38,709 nt of DNA from a virus, in IMG/VR virus record IMGVR_UViG_3300025122_000056, positions 1 through 38,709 of that record, one strand, 5' to 3'. Position numbers and translations under genes: made by a program. The first letter of the stretch is position 1. Every line of letters begins with the position of its first letter. The notes beneath the pieces are model-generated. The model did no database searches. It saw only the letters and a program-made list of their open reading frames with translations, and had not been told where the DNA came from. Below, piece after piece: positions 18,610-24,650 of the stretch.

Positions 18610-18778
18610 TTACGACCTCCAAATGGTCTGGTCGACCAAACAACGATGTACCATCCTTCCACAAGATTAGCGCGCCTAGGCGAACAGTAGCACAACGTAT
18701 CACGATGCCTATTTGATCTTGACGTTCATACGTCGACCAAAATCCACCAGCAACCTTTACCAAATCACCGACTTTCAT
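18596..18778 (-). CDS. Array 2 family protein, 60 aa
   Basis: ATG, MKVGDLVKVAGGFWSTYERQ, then DQIGIVIRCATVRLGALILW, KDGTSLFGRP and LEVVNESR. The downstream overlap uses ATG (AATGAAAG). Confidence 0.82.
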   Translation of the reverse strand: MKVGDLVKVAGGFWSTYERQDQIGIVIRCATVRLGALILWKDGTSLFGRPDHLEVVNESR

Positions 18779-18984
18779 GCTCGGCTCATGACATGGAACA
18801 GAGTATCTTCAGTACAAAAATCTTCAGAAGTCCAGGGATCAGACAATATCTGGCCTGAACTCCAGGCAACCTCGATCATAAGATAACATTCATCATGGTA
18901 GCATTTTAACACAACGCCGACGGCGCCATCTCTGCAACCAATAATATCACCCGTCTTCGGGGTTTCGTAGTATAATGTATTCAT
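18775..18984 (-). CDS. Array 2 family protein, 69 aa (first of array)
   Basis: ATG, MNTLYYETPKTGDIIGCRDG, then AVGVVLKCYHDECYLMIEVA, WSSGQILSD and LFHVMSRA. The TGDII core is preceded by nine extra residues. The gene begins inside the 3' end of the GIY-YIG gene (overlap about 38 bases) and ends with ATGA. It links the array to the enzyme operon upstream. Confidence 0.75.
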   Translation of the reverse strand: MNTLYYETPKTGDIIGCRDGAVGVVLKCYHDECYLMIEVAWSSGQILSDPWTSEDFCTEDTLFHVMSRA

Positions 18985-19216
18985 CTTTCTGTTTTCGCGT
19001 CAGTTGCTTGAACCTATATTCGGCTTTTTGAGCAGAAGATCTATCTTTGAAGGTTGTCCAATAAACCACCTCAACAGGTCTCCTCGTCTTCGTATATTTT
19101 GCGCCCTTTGGCGAAGTATTGTGCTCATTAAGACGTCGCTTAACGTCGGTTGTCACACCAGTATAGTAAGAACCATCGGAGCAGAGTAAAACGTATAAAA
19201 ACCAGTGTTTAATCAA
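18947..19216 (-). CDS. GIY-YIG nuclease-like protein (UPF0213 type)
   Basis: The domain fills the protein: WFLYVLLCSDGSYYTGVTTD carries the Y..Y.G motif, RRLNEHN the conserved arginine, AKYTKTRRPVEVVYW the family signature, and QKAEYRFKQL the catalytic glutamate helix. UPF0213 proteins are single-domain GIY-YIG nucleases of uncertain substrate. The best start is a TTG at 19216 overlapping the upstream stop; the frame stays open to a GTG at 19312, giving 121 residues. Neither has a good ribosome site, so the N-terminus is uncertain. Confidence 0.78.
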   Translation of the reverse strand: MIKHWFLYVLLCSDGSYYTGVTTDVKRRLNEHNTSPKGAKYTKTRRPVEVVYWTTFKDRSSAQKAEYRFKQLTRKQKDEYIILRNPEDG

Positions 19217-19889
19217 GGGAAAAGATAAAATTTCGCAAAGATCTGCGAGAGGGCGAGATAACAATATGATGAAAGCTCTTGTTGATTCGCGAAACAAGAC
19301 CAATGATTTCACCAGCTATGTTAAGAATCGGGGCTCCAGATGAGCCGGGGTAAGCCGGAATGGTGAAAACAGACGTTAAACTATCGCCGCCAGCAAAATG
19401 TCCAGAAACAACCGGAATTAAACCTTTTCCGGCTACTCCATCGGGGGCCATCATACTCCACACCACTTTACCTCGCGAGGGGCTCGACGTCGCTATAGGT
19501 ATCGGATCGGCTAACAGGCTCCGGCCGGTCGTCATTAAACAAATGTCCCTTGAAGGATGAATATCCAATCCAATTGCGGCATATACATTATCTTTGTCAT
19601 CGTGAACAGTCACAAGAACTTTATCAAGAACTTCAGATTGTGCTGCGTTATCAAGCATTTTACGAACCCCAGCACAAATATGCCCAGCCGTCAAAATTTT
19701 GTTTGACCTTACAACAGTTCCAGAGCCAAAGCCGGCTTCCAGTACACAAGTAATACAATTTGCCTTATAGCGTTTCACCTTAATTTGTACAAAAGAATCG
19801 AATGGAATATTTGGCTTTGTGTCCACATACACGCGAGTGCAGGAGCAAAAAATTATTGAGCATAATACAATTAAAAACTTATTCTTCAT
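19209..19889 (-). CDS. Trypsin-like serine protease, putative lipoprotein
   Basis: This 226-residue protein starts at ATG 19889 with MKNKFLIVLCSIIFCSC, a signal peptide with a probable lipid-attachment cysteine. An S1 (trypsin/chymotrypsin-fold) protease domain follows. His is in ILTAGHIC (about residue 70), Asp in SRDICLM (about 116) and Ser in YPGSSGAPI (about 183), and all three catalytic residues are present. Such a protease would act in the periplasm or at the outer surface, an unusual product for a phage. It overlaps the MazG-like gene by 11 bases. A role in modifying host envelope proteins is inference. Confidence 0.87.
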   Translation of the reverse strand: MKNKFLIVLCSIIFCSCTRVYVDTKPNIPFDSFVQIKVKRYKANCITCVLEAGFGSGTVVRSNKILTAGHICAGVRKMLDNAAQSEVLDKVLVTVHDDKDNVYAAIGLDIHPSRDICLMTTGRSLLADPIPIATSSPSRGKVVWSMMAPDGVAGKGLIPVVSGHFAGGDSLTSVFTIPAYPGSSGAPILNIAGEIIGLVSRINKSFHHIVISPSRRSLRNFIFSLD

Positions 19890-20181
19890 CAACTTTCTCC
19901 AAAATAATTCTTCCAGAAAAGCCGCCGCGACACTCTCTTTTGTCCATGGCGGTGCTCTCCACACCATCAATATCTAACTCATGAAGTATACACAAAGACC
20001 TGAAAACTTCAAAAACATCAGCGGCTTCTTCGTAACACGGATTGTCTATGAACTCTTGCATCTCTTCTTTCATTTTAGCAAAAAGACGCATCTCATATTC
20101 ATCAGCGGTGGCCACATGATAATCACATTTTCTTCCACTTTCCTCAATGATACGAGGAATTAAATCTCTAACCAATTTCAC
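19879..20181 (-). CDS. MazG-like nucleotide pyrophosphohydrolase
   Basis: GTG at 20181 begins MKLVRDLIPRIIEESGRKCD, the signature of a small MazG-like/phosphoribosyl-ATP pyrophosphohydrolase family. Helical metal-binding residues follow (MKEEMQEFIDNPCYEEAADV, EExxD-type). The conserved end is GGFSGRIILEKV. The enzyme should hydrolyse (d)NTPs or related nucleotides to monophosphates. The junction with the upstream gene is GTGA. It lies beside a deaminase, fitting a nucleotide-metabolism block. Confidence 0.8.
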   Translation of the reverse strand: MKLVRDLIPRIIEESGRKCDYHVATADEYEMRLFAKMKEEMQEFIDNPCYEEAADVFEVFRSLCILHELDIDGVESTAMDKRECRGGFSGRIILEKVDEE

Positions 20182-20534
20182 CTGCCCTCTCCTTCTTTTT
20201 CTATGTGCCACTTATCGGACATACATTTGCGCCATCTAATTGTTCCATCTAGGTGTTTTACATAAAGATAATCTATTCCTAAGTGGCCATCATCGTCTGG
20301 GCTATATATGTAATCCGGTTGAGAGTCTTCCAAGAATTCAGATGCGCCAGTTTTTGGCGAAAAAAGACGATAGCCGCCTTTTGTTCCTGCGATAATGATA
20401 TTATCATGTAATTCTTTAGGAGAACAATGTCCTATTTGTTCTAGCATATGTTCGGGATATCCGTCATAGTAACAAAAGACTCCAATGTAGCTTCCGTCTT
20501 CCTTTTCAACATATAAATTACTTTGTGTGCCCAT
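20178..20534 (-). CDS. Phage MGTQSNLYVE-type hypothetical protein, 118 aa
   Basis: The start MGTQSNLYVEKEDGSYIGVF and the following CYYDGYPEHMLEQIG match a phage protein family whose members begin MGTRSxIxxxxxDG and contain YxHxDGYP-like motifs. The function is unknown. The C-terminal half is rich in aspartate and tyrosine. ATG follows GGTGGATA. Confidence 0.75.
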   Translation of the reverse strand: MGTQSNLYVEKEDGSYIGVFCYYDGYPEHMLEQIGHCSPKELHDNIIIAGTKGGYRLFSPKTGASEFLEDSQPDYIYSPDDDGHLGIDYLYVKHLDGTIRWRKCMSDKWHIEKEGEGR

Positions 20535-20543
20535 TATCCACCA

Positions 20544-20897
20544 TTAAAATTTAATTATTTCCCAATCACCATCACAGTTTGTATAGCGAACTTTTTTAAT
20601 ACCCGCTTCCTCAATATACTTAATACAATGTCGACATGGCTTGGCCATTGCCCAGCCACCAGACTTCTTAAAGCGAAGAACCTCCATTGTATCACCGGGT
20701 TTCGCAAAACGAAGCACATTCATTTCAGCATGCATACAGTGGCCCTGTTTTCCGTCAGGATAACGACGTCCAAAACGGGGATGTGTTTTGTGTGTATTGA
20801 CCCCAACACGAACGACACTCTTGCCTCGTCGTAAGATAGCGGCCAAATGATAATGTTGGCCGTTATTCATCGCTTTTTTTTCAGCTTTGTAGTACAC
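20544..20897 (-). CDS. Cytidine/deoxycytidylate deaminase-like enzyme
   Basis: A zinc deaminase core is visible: HAEMNVL (about residues 56-62; His ligand and catalytic Glu) and KPCRHCIKYIEEAGIKKVRY (PCxxC, the Cys ligands, about 87). It should deaminate dCMP or another cytosine nucleotide, feeding dUMP/dTMP synthesis. The start is ambiguous. GTG at 20897 gives the helix YYKAEKKA, but it is separated from AGGAGG by a 15-base hairpin. The ATG ideally spaced from AGGAGG opens only a 7-codon frame. Confidence 0.82.
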   Translation of the reverse strand: MYYKAEKKAMNNGQHYHLAAILRRGKSVVRVGVNTHKTHPRFGRRYPDGKQGHCMHAEMNVLRFAKPGDTMEVLRFKKSGGWAMAKPCRHCIKYIEEAGIKKVRYTNCDGDWEIIKF

Positions 20898-20918
20898 TGG
20901 ACATAGTGTCCACCTCCT
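20898..20918 (-). promoter_or_regulatory. Hairpin between SD and start of the deaminase gene
   Basis: The minus strand reads AGGAGG directly followed by TGGACA-CTA-TGTCCA, a perfect 6-bp stem with a triloop, then GTG. The loop and stem contain an ATG eight bases from AGGAGG that reads MSSVLQS and stops. Confidence 0.7.
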
Positions 20919-20931
20919 GGCTTACACACCT

Positions 20932-20959
20932 AGTATAATTACAGAAGAACACGAGTCAA
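20932..20959 (-). promoter_or_regulatory. Promoter of the deaminase-to-array operon
   Basis: -35 TTGACT, 16-nt spacer ending in GTAAT, -10 TATACT. It is the closest match to a sigma-70 consensus in the window. No terminator is visible until the internal promoter at 17.25 kb. Confidence 0.82.
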
Positions 20960-21060
20960 GAGTCTTTTTTATTTTTTTTGAAGACCTGGCGTATGGCAGC
21001 GAAAGACAGCAAATTAATTGCCAAACACCCAAGAAATAATAATATTGCGTACCACTCCAT
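20956..21060 (-). CDS. Small membrane protein, 34 aa
   Basis: MEWYAILLFLGCLAINLLSF is a membrane helix, followed by a basic tail (RQVFKKNKKDS) that should remain in the cytoplasm. The ATG overlaps the preceding stop as TAATG. The last codons overlap the -35 of the deaminase promoter. Confidence 0.62.
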   Translation of the reverse strand: MEWYAILLFLGCLAINLLSFAAIRQVFKKNKKDS

Positions 21061-21236
21061 TATTCTTCAGTTTCATATTCATCTAGCTCATCTAAAAGCC
21101 ACTGGAAGTCACTATCTTCTATCAGGCTTTCAAAATCACTGTCTTCCAAACATGAACTATAGTGACAACGTAATATCTTAACATTTGCCAGAATATTATT
21201 TACAAGATTTTCAGCAATTTCACATTCGTCATTCAT
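21060..21236 (-). CDS. Small acidic protein, 58 aa
   Basis: The product begins MNDECEIAENLVNNILANVK and ends in a strongly acidic helix (DSDFESLIEDSDFQWLLDEL). Small acidic phage proteins often mimic DNA or bind host regulators, but no family is recognised. The ATG overlaps the previous stop as ATGA, and GAGGCGGG lies upstream. Confidence 0.65.
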   Translation of the reverse strand: MNDECEIAENLVNNILANVKILRCHYSSCLEDSDFESLIEDSDFQWLLDELDEYETEE

Positions 21237-21394
21237 AAGTTTGTACCCGCCTCAACTAATAGTTTTCTAATATTATCTATGCGAATATTTAATTTTTGTT
21301 CATTTTCAGTTAAAATTGCAGTTTTTAAAAGATACAATTGTTTTTTCGCCTCTTCAAGCAACTCGCCGGCTTTTGAGGGCACATAAACTTTCAC
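21233..21394 (-). CDS. Small helical protein, 53 aa
   Basis: GTG start following AAAGGAGTAG. The sequence (MKVYVPSKAGELLEEAKKQL, YLLKTAILTENEQKLNIRID) is a leucine-rich helix, probably a coiled coil. It is third in a chain of overlapping genes behind purA. Confidence 0.62.
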   Translation of the reverse strand: MKVYVPSKAGELLEEAKKQLYLLKTAILTENEQKLNIRIDNIRKLLVEAGTNL

Positions 21395-21399
21395 TCGAA

Positions 21400-21615
21400 C
21401 TACTCCTTTTTTCGTTTGTTAAAAATTTTATTGGATTTAATTTCTTCTTTCAATTTTAAGTTTTCTGCTAGTATTTCTTGTAACACACCGGTCAGCTCAT
21501 CAATGAGACGCATCGCTGTAAAATCTGTTGCGAACACAGAGCCTTTTTGCATTTTTAGACTGTATTTGCGTGCTTTTTCTAACAGAAGAAGTTTTTTTTG
21601 AATAGCCATCTTCAT
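21400..21615 (-). CDS. Small coiled-coil protein, 71 aa
   Basis: The sequence (MKMAIQKKLLLLEKARKYSL, then DELTGVLQEILAENLKLKEE) has heptad-like leucines and a basic C-terminus. An alternative start is the ATG two codons later. There is no clear ribosome site. It follows purA by five bases. Confidence 0.6.
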   Translation of the reverse strand: MKMAIQKKLLLLEKARKYSLKMQKGSVFATDFTAMRLIDELTGVLQEILAENLKLKEEIKSNKIFNKRKKE

Positions 21616-21620
21616 GTGTA

Positions 21621-22607
21621 TTATATGCTATTTTTACAATCAGAAAAGAAAATTTCTATATTACTAGCTAGTTGCGAAGTTATATAACTACACATTTCTT
21701 TTTCGTTTTTTAAATCAATAAGCTGTGAATTGTGATATATTTTCCATTGTCCCAATTCTCGCAATACATCCATTTTGTTGATAACAAGTTTATTAACAGA
21801 ATTAAGGGCAATATTTTTTTGTAACTCGTCTAAGTTAAGCCAATTACATTGGCGCGGCCGGCCGGTGGTCGCACCGTATTCGTCGCCTAAATCACGCAGA
21901 GCTTGAAACACCGGATCGGATGGCTCGAAAGATTTGGCTCCAACATAGGTCTCATAAATCTTTGCGACACCCCATACATCACGAAGCCATCGTGGACTAA
22001 CGGCATTCAAAAATACGCCGCCTAAACCACAGTGACTAGAAGTGACATATGGATAGTCGCCCCAATCAATATCCAAACCGAATCCTTGTGCTCCTTCGCA
22101 TAATACTTTAATTGTTTTATCATTGTGAAATTCCTCGTATAAGTCTATGATATAAGATCGTAATGAAGCTACCTCGTCGGCCCGCATTCCTTTGCGGGCA
22201 TACTTATCGCGATAAGCTGGTCCGTTACCACGTCGCGTGGTACCAATCTTATTTTCTGCTGCTTCTTCAAGAAGATGCCCTTCGGTAATTACATGAGCAT
22301 TCTTCGCAATAAAAAGCGTACCATCTAATTTAATTCCAGCATCTTGTAGCTCTCTTACTTCTTCAAAAAAATGTTTAGGGCTGATTACACATCCAGGTCC
22401 AATAATTGATTTAACCCCATAAAATACGCCGGCAGGAATATGATGTGTTACAAATTTCCTACCTTCGTGATAAATTGTGTGACCAGCGTTACAGCCTCCA
22501 TTAAATCTCAAAACATGAGTATAATTTTTGTTCTTGGATAAGTAGTGTGTAACTTTTCCTTTGGCCTCGTCGCCATGTTGAATTCCTAATACTACGTCAG
22601 CTAACAT
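21621..22607 (-). CDS. purA: Adenylosuccinate synthetase
   Basis: PurA joins IMP and aspartate using GTP, the first step from IMP to AMP. The 328-residue protein has all core motifs: QHGDEAKGK (residues about 10-18), GGCNAGHTI, TTRRGNGPAYRDKYA, CEGAQGFGLDIDWGDYPYVT, TTGRPRQCNWLN and NKMDVL. It is about 100 residues shorter than bacterial PurA, like archaeal and phage forms. The aspartate of the GDE motif, replaced in the PurZ enzymes of phages with 2-aminoadenine DNA, is retained here. PurA activity is therefore favoured. ATG follows AAAGGAAAAAA. An IMP dehydrogenase-like gene at 36.8 kb serves the other IMP branch. Confidence 0.9.
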   Translation of the reverse strand: MLADVVLGIQHGDEAKGKVTHYLSKNKNYTHVLRFNGGCNAGHTIYHEGRKFVTHHIPAGVFYGVKSIIGPGCVISPKHFFEEVRELQDAGIKLDGTLFIAKNAHVITEGHLLEEAAENKIGTTRRGNGPAYRDKYARKGMRADEVASLRSYIIDLYEEFHNDKTIKVLCEGAQGFGLDIDWGDYPYVTSSHCGLGGVFLNAVSPRWLRDVWGVAKIYETYVGAKSFEPSDPVFQALRDLGDEYGATTGRPRQCNWLNLDELQKNIALNSVNKLVINKMDVLRELGQWKIYHNSQLIDLKNEKEMCSYITSQLASNIEIFFSDCKNSI

Positions 22608-22627
22608 TTTTTTCCTTTGTTATTTAG

Positions 22628-22700
22628 TACCCCCTGTAGGGATCGAACCTACGACCTGCGGATTAAGAGTCCGATGCTCTACCAACTGAGCTAAGAGGGC
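22628..22700 (-). tRNA. tRNA-Lys (anticodon CUU), CCA not encoded
   Basis: Acceptor GCCCTCT/AGGGGGT, D arm GCTC..GAGC, anticodon arm TCGGA-CTCTTAA-TCCGC (outermost pair T:C mismatched), T arm GTAGG-TTCGATC-CCTAC, discriminator A followed by CTA rather than CCA. It lies between two protein genes of one transcript. Confidence 0.88.
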
Positions 22701-22725
22701 TTATCTTGGTGGTTGCTTTTATCCG

Positions 22726-23391
22726 CTAATCAAGAATAGTTTTCGCTATATTTTTGACTGCCATCCTTTCGTTGCGAGACAAATCCCTGTAAGTCTCTAA
22801 ACCCTCAGTAAAAGTAAATGGCCGGCTATTAACTCTTGTCATAAACTCTGCTTCTTCGCCCGGCTTGATATTGCCAACCTGTACAGTTTGTCCTAAACCT
22901 GGAAATTCACTGTAATTTGTGCCATACAAGTGTGCGCCTTCACCACCAGCGGGGATAATTAAAACAGAATCTTGACAAAATTTCTTGCCGAGCATTATAA
23001 TATTATCAATAAAATCAGAAGCTTCTGGTAAATTAACAACTATATAACTTTCCTCTCCAACTTCCACGGCTTGTGGGGTATCAAAATCTTCAACGTAGTT
23101 GCCGCCAACTCTTGTAACTCCATAATTTAATGATAGAAGTGTGGCCTTAAGATCTCGATTTCTTTGCTTGTTGACGCGAAGTTGGACGCCTGTTCTGCCA
23201 CCTTTTCCCTTTACTTCGGGTGGTAAATCCTCTCCGCCTCTCAAGGCATCGTCTACGCATTTAGACATATCGTTGGGATCGTTACGAAAAGCTGTCAATA
23301 TTGCCGTCTCTGTCGAGTAAATAAACTTATGTACTCTTGAAAGCGAAGATTCATTGAGAAATGATTTCCATTTACCGAGCAAATCTTTCAT
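22726..23391 (-). CDS. Hypothetical protein with KWKSFLNE N-terminus, 221 aa
   Basis: The N-terminus MKDLLGKWKSFLNESS is an amphipathic helix ending in glutamate, similar to that of the 184-aa protein at 23653 (MKLLFKNWKKFLLQED). This recalls the T4 capsid targeting peptide (MKTYQEFIAE) removed by the prohead protease. The rest is alpha/beta (GVQLRVNKQRNRDLKATLLS, YIVVNLPEASDFIDNIIMLG, DSVLIIPAGGEGAHLYGTN) and compatible with an enzyme domain I cannot name. It is preceded by ATGA overlap and followed by tRNA-Lys. Confidence 0.75.
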   Translation of the reverse strand: MKDLLGKWKSFLNESSLSRVHKFIYSTETAILTAFRNDPNDMSKCVDDALRGGEDLPPEVKGKGGRTGVQLRVNKQRNRDLKATLLSLNYGVTRVGGNYVEDFDTPQAVEVGEESYIVVNLPEASDFIDNIIMLGKKFCQDSVLIIPAGGEGAHLYGTNYSEFPGLGQTVQVGNIKPGEEAEFMTRVNSRPFTFTEGLETYRDLSRNERMAVKNIAKTILD

Positions 23392-23663
23392 AGATTTCTC
23401 TCTGCATATTCAGTACACTTCTTTAGAGAATCAACTTCCCGACTTGGTTCAACAACCACCAGTTCATCAATTCGATATTCATGATAATAGTGATCGCCTC
23501 CGCGCATTTCGTTTATAAAATCCATCGCACTTTCATACTTCTCATCGTTAAACCATTTTACTTTTGCAAACGACCAATTGTTCTTTCTTGCTTCCAGATT
23601 TGTTACCACACCATAACGTCGTATGCCTTGATAATTCTGAAATACAATATCGCTAACTTTCAC
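23388..23663 (-). CDS. Array-family relative outside the arrays, 91 aa
   Basis: GTG start, MKVSDIVFQNYQGIRRYGVV, then NNWSFAKVKWFNDEKYESAM and IDELVVVEPSREVD. Pattern and size match the array proteins with a C-terminal extension. Its start overlaps the end of the 184-aa gene, which accordingly ends GGLSES, the same tail seen in the arrays. This shows the overlapping start cassette attached to an unrelated upstream gene. Confidence 0.72.
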   Translation of the reverse strand: MKVSDIVFQNYQGIRRYGVVTNLEARKNNWSFAKVKWFNDEKYESAMDFINEMRGGDHYYHEYRIDELVVVEPSREVDSLKKCTEYAERNL

Positions 23664-24207
23664 TTAAACCTCCTTCAAGTTTATGTTTTGTGACTTCAAT
23701 TGGCTCAAACCACACTACAATATCCATGCCCCCTGTCTTGTAACGCGCACCTTTATAGTTTGATTCTTCGGGACTCAACAAGCTTTCAGGCTCGGAACCA
23801 TATTTGGATTGTCGTGGTTTATTGGCCAAACTTCTCAATATTCTATCGTAATCCGGTGTCACTCGAAATTGCGACATTGATTTATTTTTCAGGTCCAGCG
23901 GATCCGTCGTTAAATCGTATATCTGTTCCGCAGGTACAGTTGCTGAGTACAAAGCAGAGTCTTGTTTGACCTGTTCTTCTGCTTGTTCTTTTTTCATATA
24001 GAAAAATACTCTTGGCATGTCTGATACTTTATAATCATTGCGGGAATAATGTTGTCTTTTTGTCAAAAAATATTGAGGATCCAGCATTAAGCTGTCTCCC
24101 TGTTCTTTTGAAAAGTGATATAGCTTGATATTTTCGTTAGAAAATACATAATCATTGATATCTTCCTGTAAAAGGAATTTTTTCCAATTTTTAAATAGGA
24201 GTTTCAC
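23653..24207 (-). CDS. Hypothetical protein, possible ADP-ribosyltransferase-like
   Basis: The 184 residues begin with the amphipathic helix MKLLFKNWKKFLLQED, then IKLYHFSKEQGDSLMLDPQY, YSRNDYKVSDMPRVFFYMKK and YSATVPAEQIYDLTTDPL. The LYHxS motif and the following order are reminiscent of ADP-ribosyltransferase-type folds found in phage and toxin proteins. This is a weak similarity by eye. If the N-terminus is a packaging signal, it could be an injected effector. GTG start without a clear ribosome site, following tRNA-Arg on the transcript. Confidence 0.62.
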   Translation of the reverse strand: MKLLFKNWKKFLLQEDINDYVFSNENIKLYHFSKEQGDSLMLDPQYFLTKRQHYSRNDYKVSDMPRVFFYMKKEQAEEQVKQDSALYSATVPAEQIYDLTTDPLDLKNKSMSQFRVTPDYDRILRSLANKPRQSKYGSEPESLLSPEESNYKGARYKTGGMDIVVWFEPIEVTKHKLEGGLSES

Positions 24208-24271
24208 AATTAATAATTAGTCTAATCCTTCTTGATGTTCTTAACCAATCGAGTTATAAACATATAATATA

Positions 24272-24300
24272 ATTATAATAACAAAATACTAATTTGTAAA
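24272..24300 (-). promoter_or_regulatory. Candidate promoter after tRNA-Arg
   Basis: -35 TTTACA, 17-nt spacer, -10 TATAAT, in an AT-rich gap before the 184-aa gene. It differs from the common class in spacer length and lacks GTTCY. Confidence 0.55.
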
Positions 24301-24315
24301 GAATTTAATTCCTTG

Positions 24316-24392
24316 TGGTACGTTCGACAGGATTCGAACCTGTGACCCTCGGCTTAGAAGGCCGATGCTCTATCCATCTGAGCTACGAACGC
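24316..24392 (-). tRNA. tRNA-Arg (anticodon UCU), CCA encoded
   Basis: Acceptor GCGTTCG/CGAACGT plus ACCA, D arm GCTC..GAGC, anticodon arm TCGGC-CTTCTAA-GCCGA, T arm ACAGG-TTCGAAT-CCTGT. It reads AGA. Confidence 0.95.
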
Positions 24393-24398
24393 ACAAAG

Positions 24399-24412
24399 CC
24401 CCTTGCGGGGCA
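24399..24412 (-). other. Hairpin before tRNA-Arg
   Basis: GCCCC-GCAA-GGGGC on the minus strand, six bases before the tRNA 5' end and followed only by TTTG. It may be a processing structure or a weak terminator for the 31-aa gene. Confidence 0.5.
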
Positions 24413-24416
24413 GCTC

Positions 24417-24512
24417 TCAAATAATAACAATAAGTGCGATATAAGTAATGGCGCTAGATATCATGAGATTCTTGAAAAGACCATCACCGCTATAGCGTGA
24501 AAAACTATTCAT
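24417..24512 (-). CDS. Small membrane protein, 31 aa
   Basis: ATG follows AAAGGAGGAAAATAAT, a near-perfect ribosome site that argues for real translation despite the length. The product has a polar first third (MNSFSRYSGDGLFKNL) and a C-terminal membrane helix (SAITYIALIVII). It is sandwiched between tRNA-Thr and tRNA-Arg. Confidence 0.65.
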   Translation of the reverse strand: MNSFSRYSGDGLFKNLMISSAITYIALIVII

Positions 24513-24578
24513 ATTATTTTCCTCCTTTTTGAACTGTATATATAGTAACTTCCTTGTGAAAGGAAAGTATTTTTTTGA

Positions 24579-24650
24579 AGCCTTCTCGCGGATTTGAACC
24601 GCGAACGTCCACTTTACAAGAGTGGTGCTCTACCGTTGAGCTAAGAAGGC
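24579..24650 (-). tRNA. tRNA-Thr (anticodon UGU), CCA not encoded
   Basis: Acceptor GCCTTCT/AGAAGGC, D arm GCTC..GAGC, anticodon arm CCACT-CTTGTAA-AGTGG, T arm CGCGG-TTCAAAT-CCGCG. The discriminator is T and no CCA follows. The first ten bases also encode the C-terminus and stop codon of the methyltransferase. Confidence 0.93.

Noticed and set aside
14839-18984. CRISPR array, because of regularly spaced repeats (CACCGACTTTCAYTGAYNACCTC)
   Set aside because: The repeats are spaced about 165-245 bases apart and are gene starts in overlapping coding sequences, not direct repeats with short spacers.
19832-19850. A fifth-looking match to border repeat B (GCAGGAGCAAAAAATTAT)
   Set aside because: It encodes IIFCSC in the protease signal peptide and matches only the AT-rich half; it is probably chance.
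21621-22607. PurZ (aminoadenylosuccinate synthetase for Z-DNA)
   Set aside because: The GDE aspartate replaced in PurZ is retained, so PurA is the safer call.
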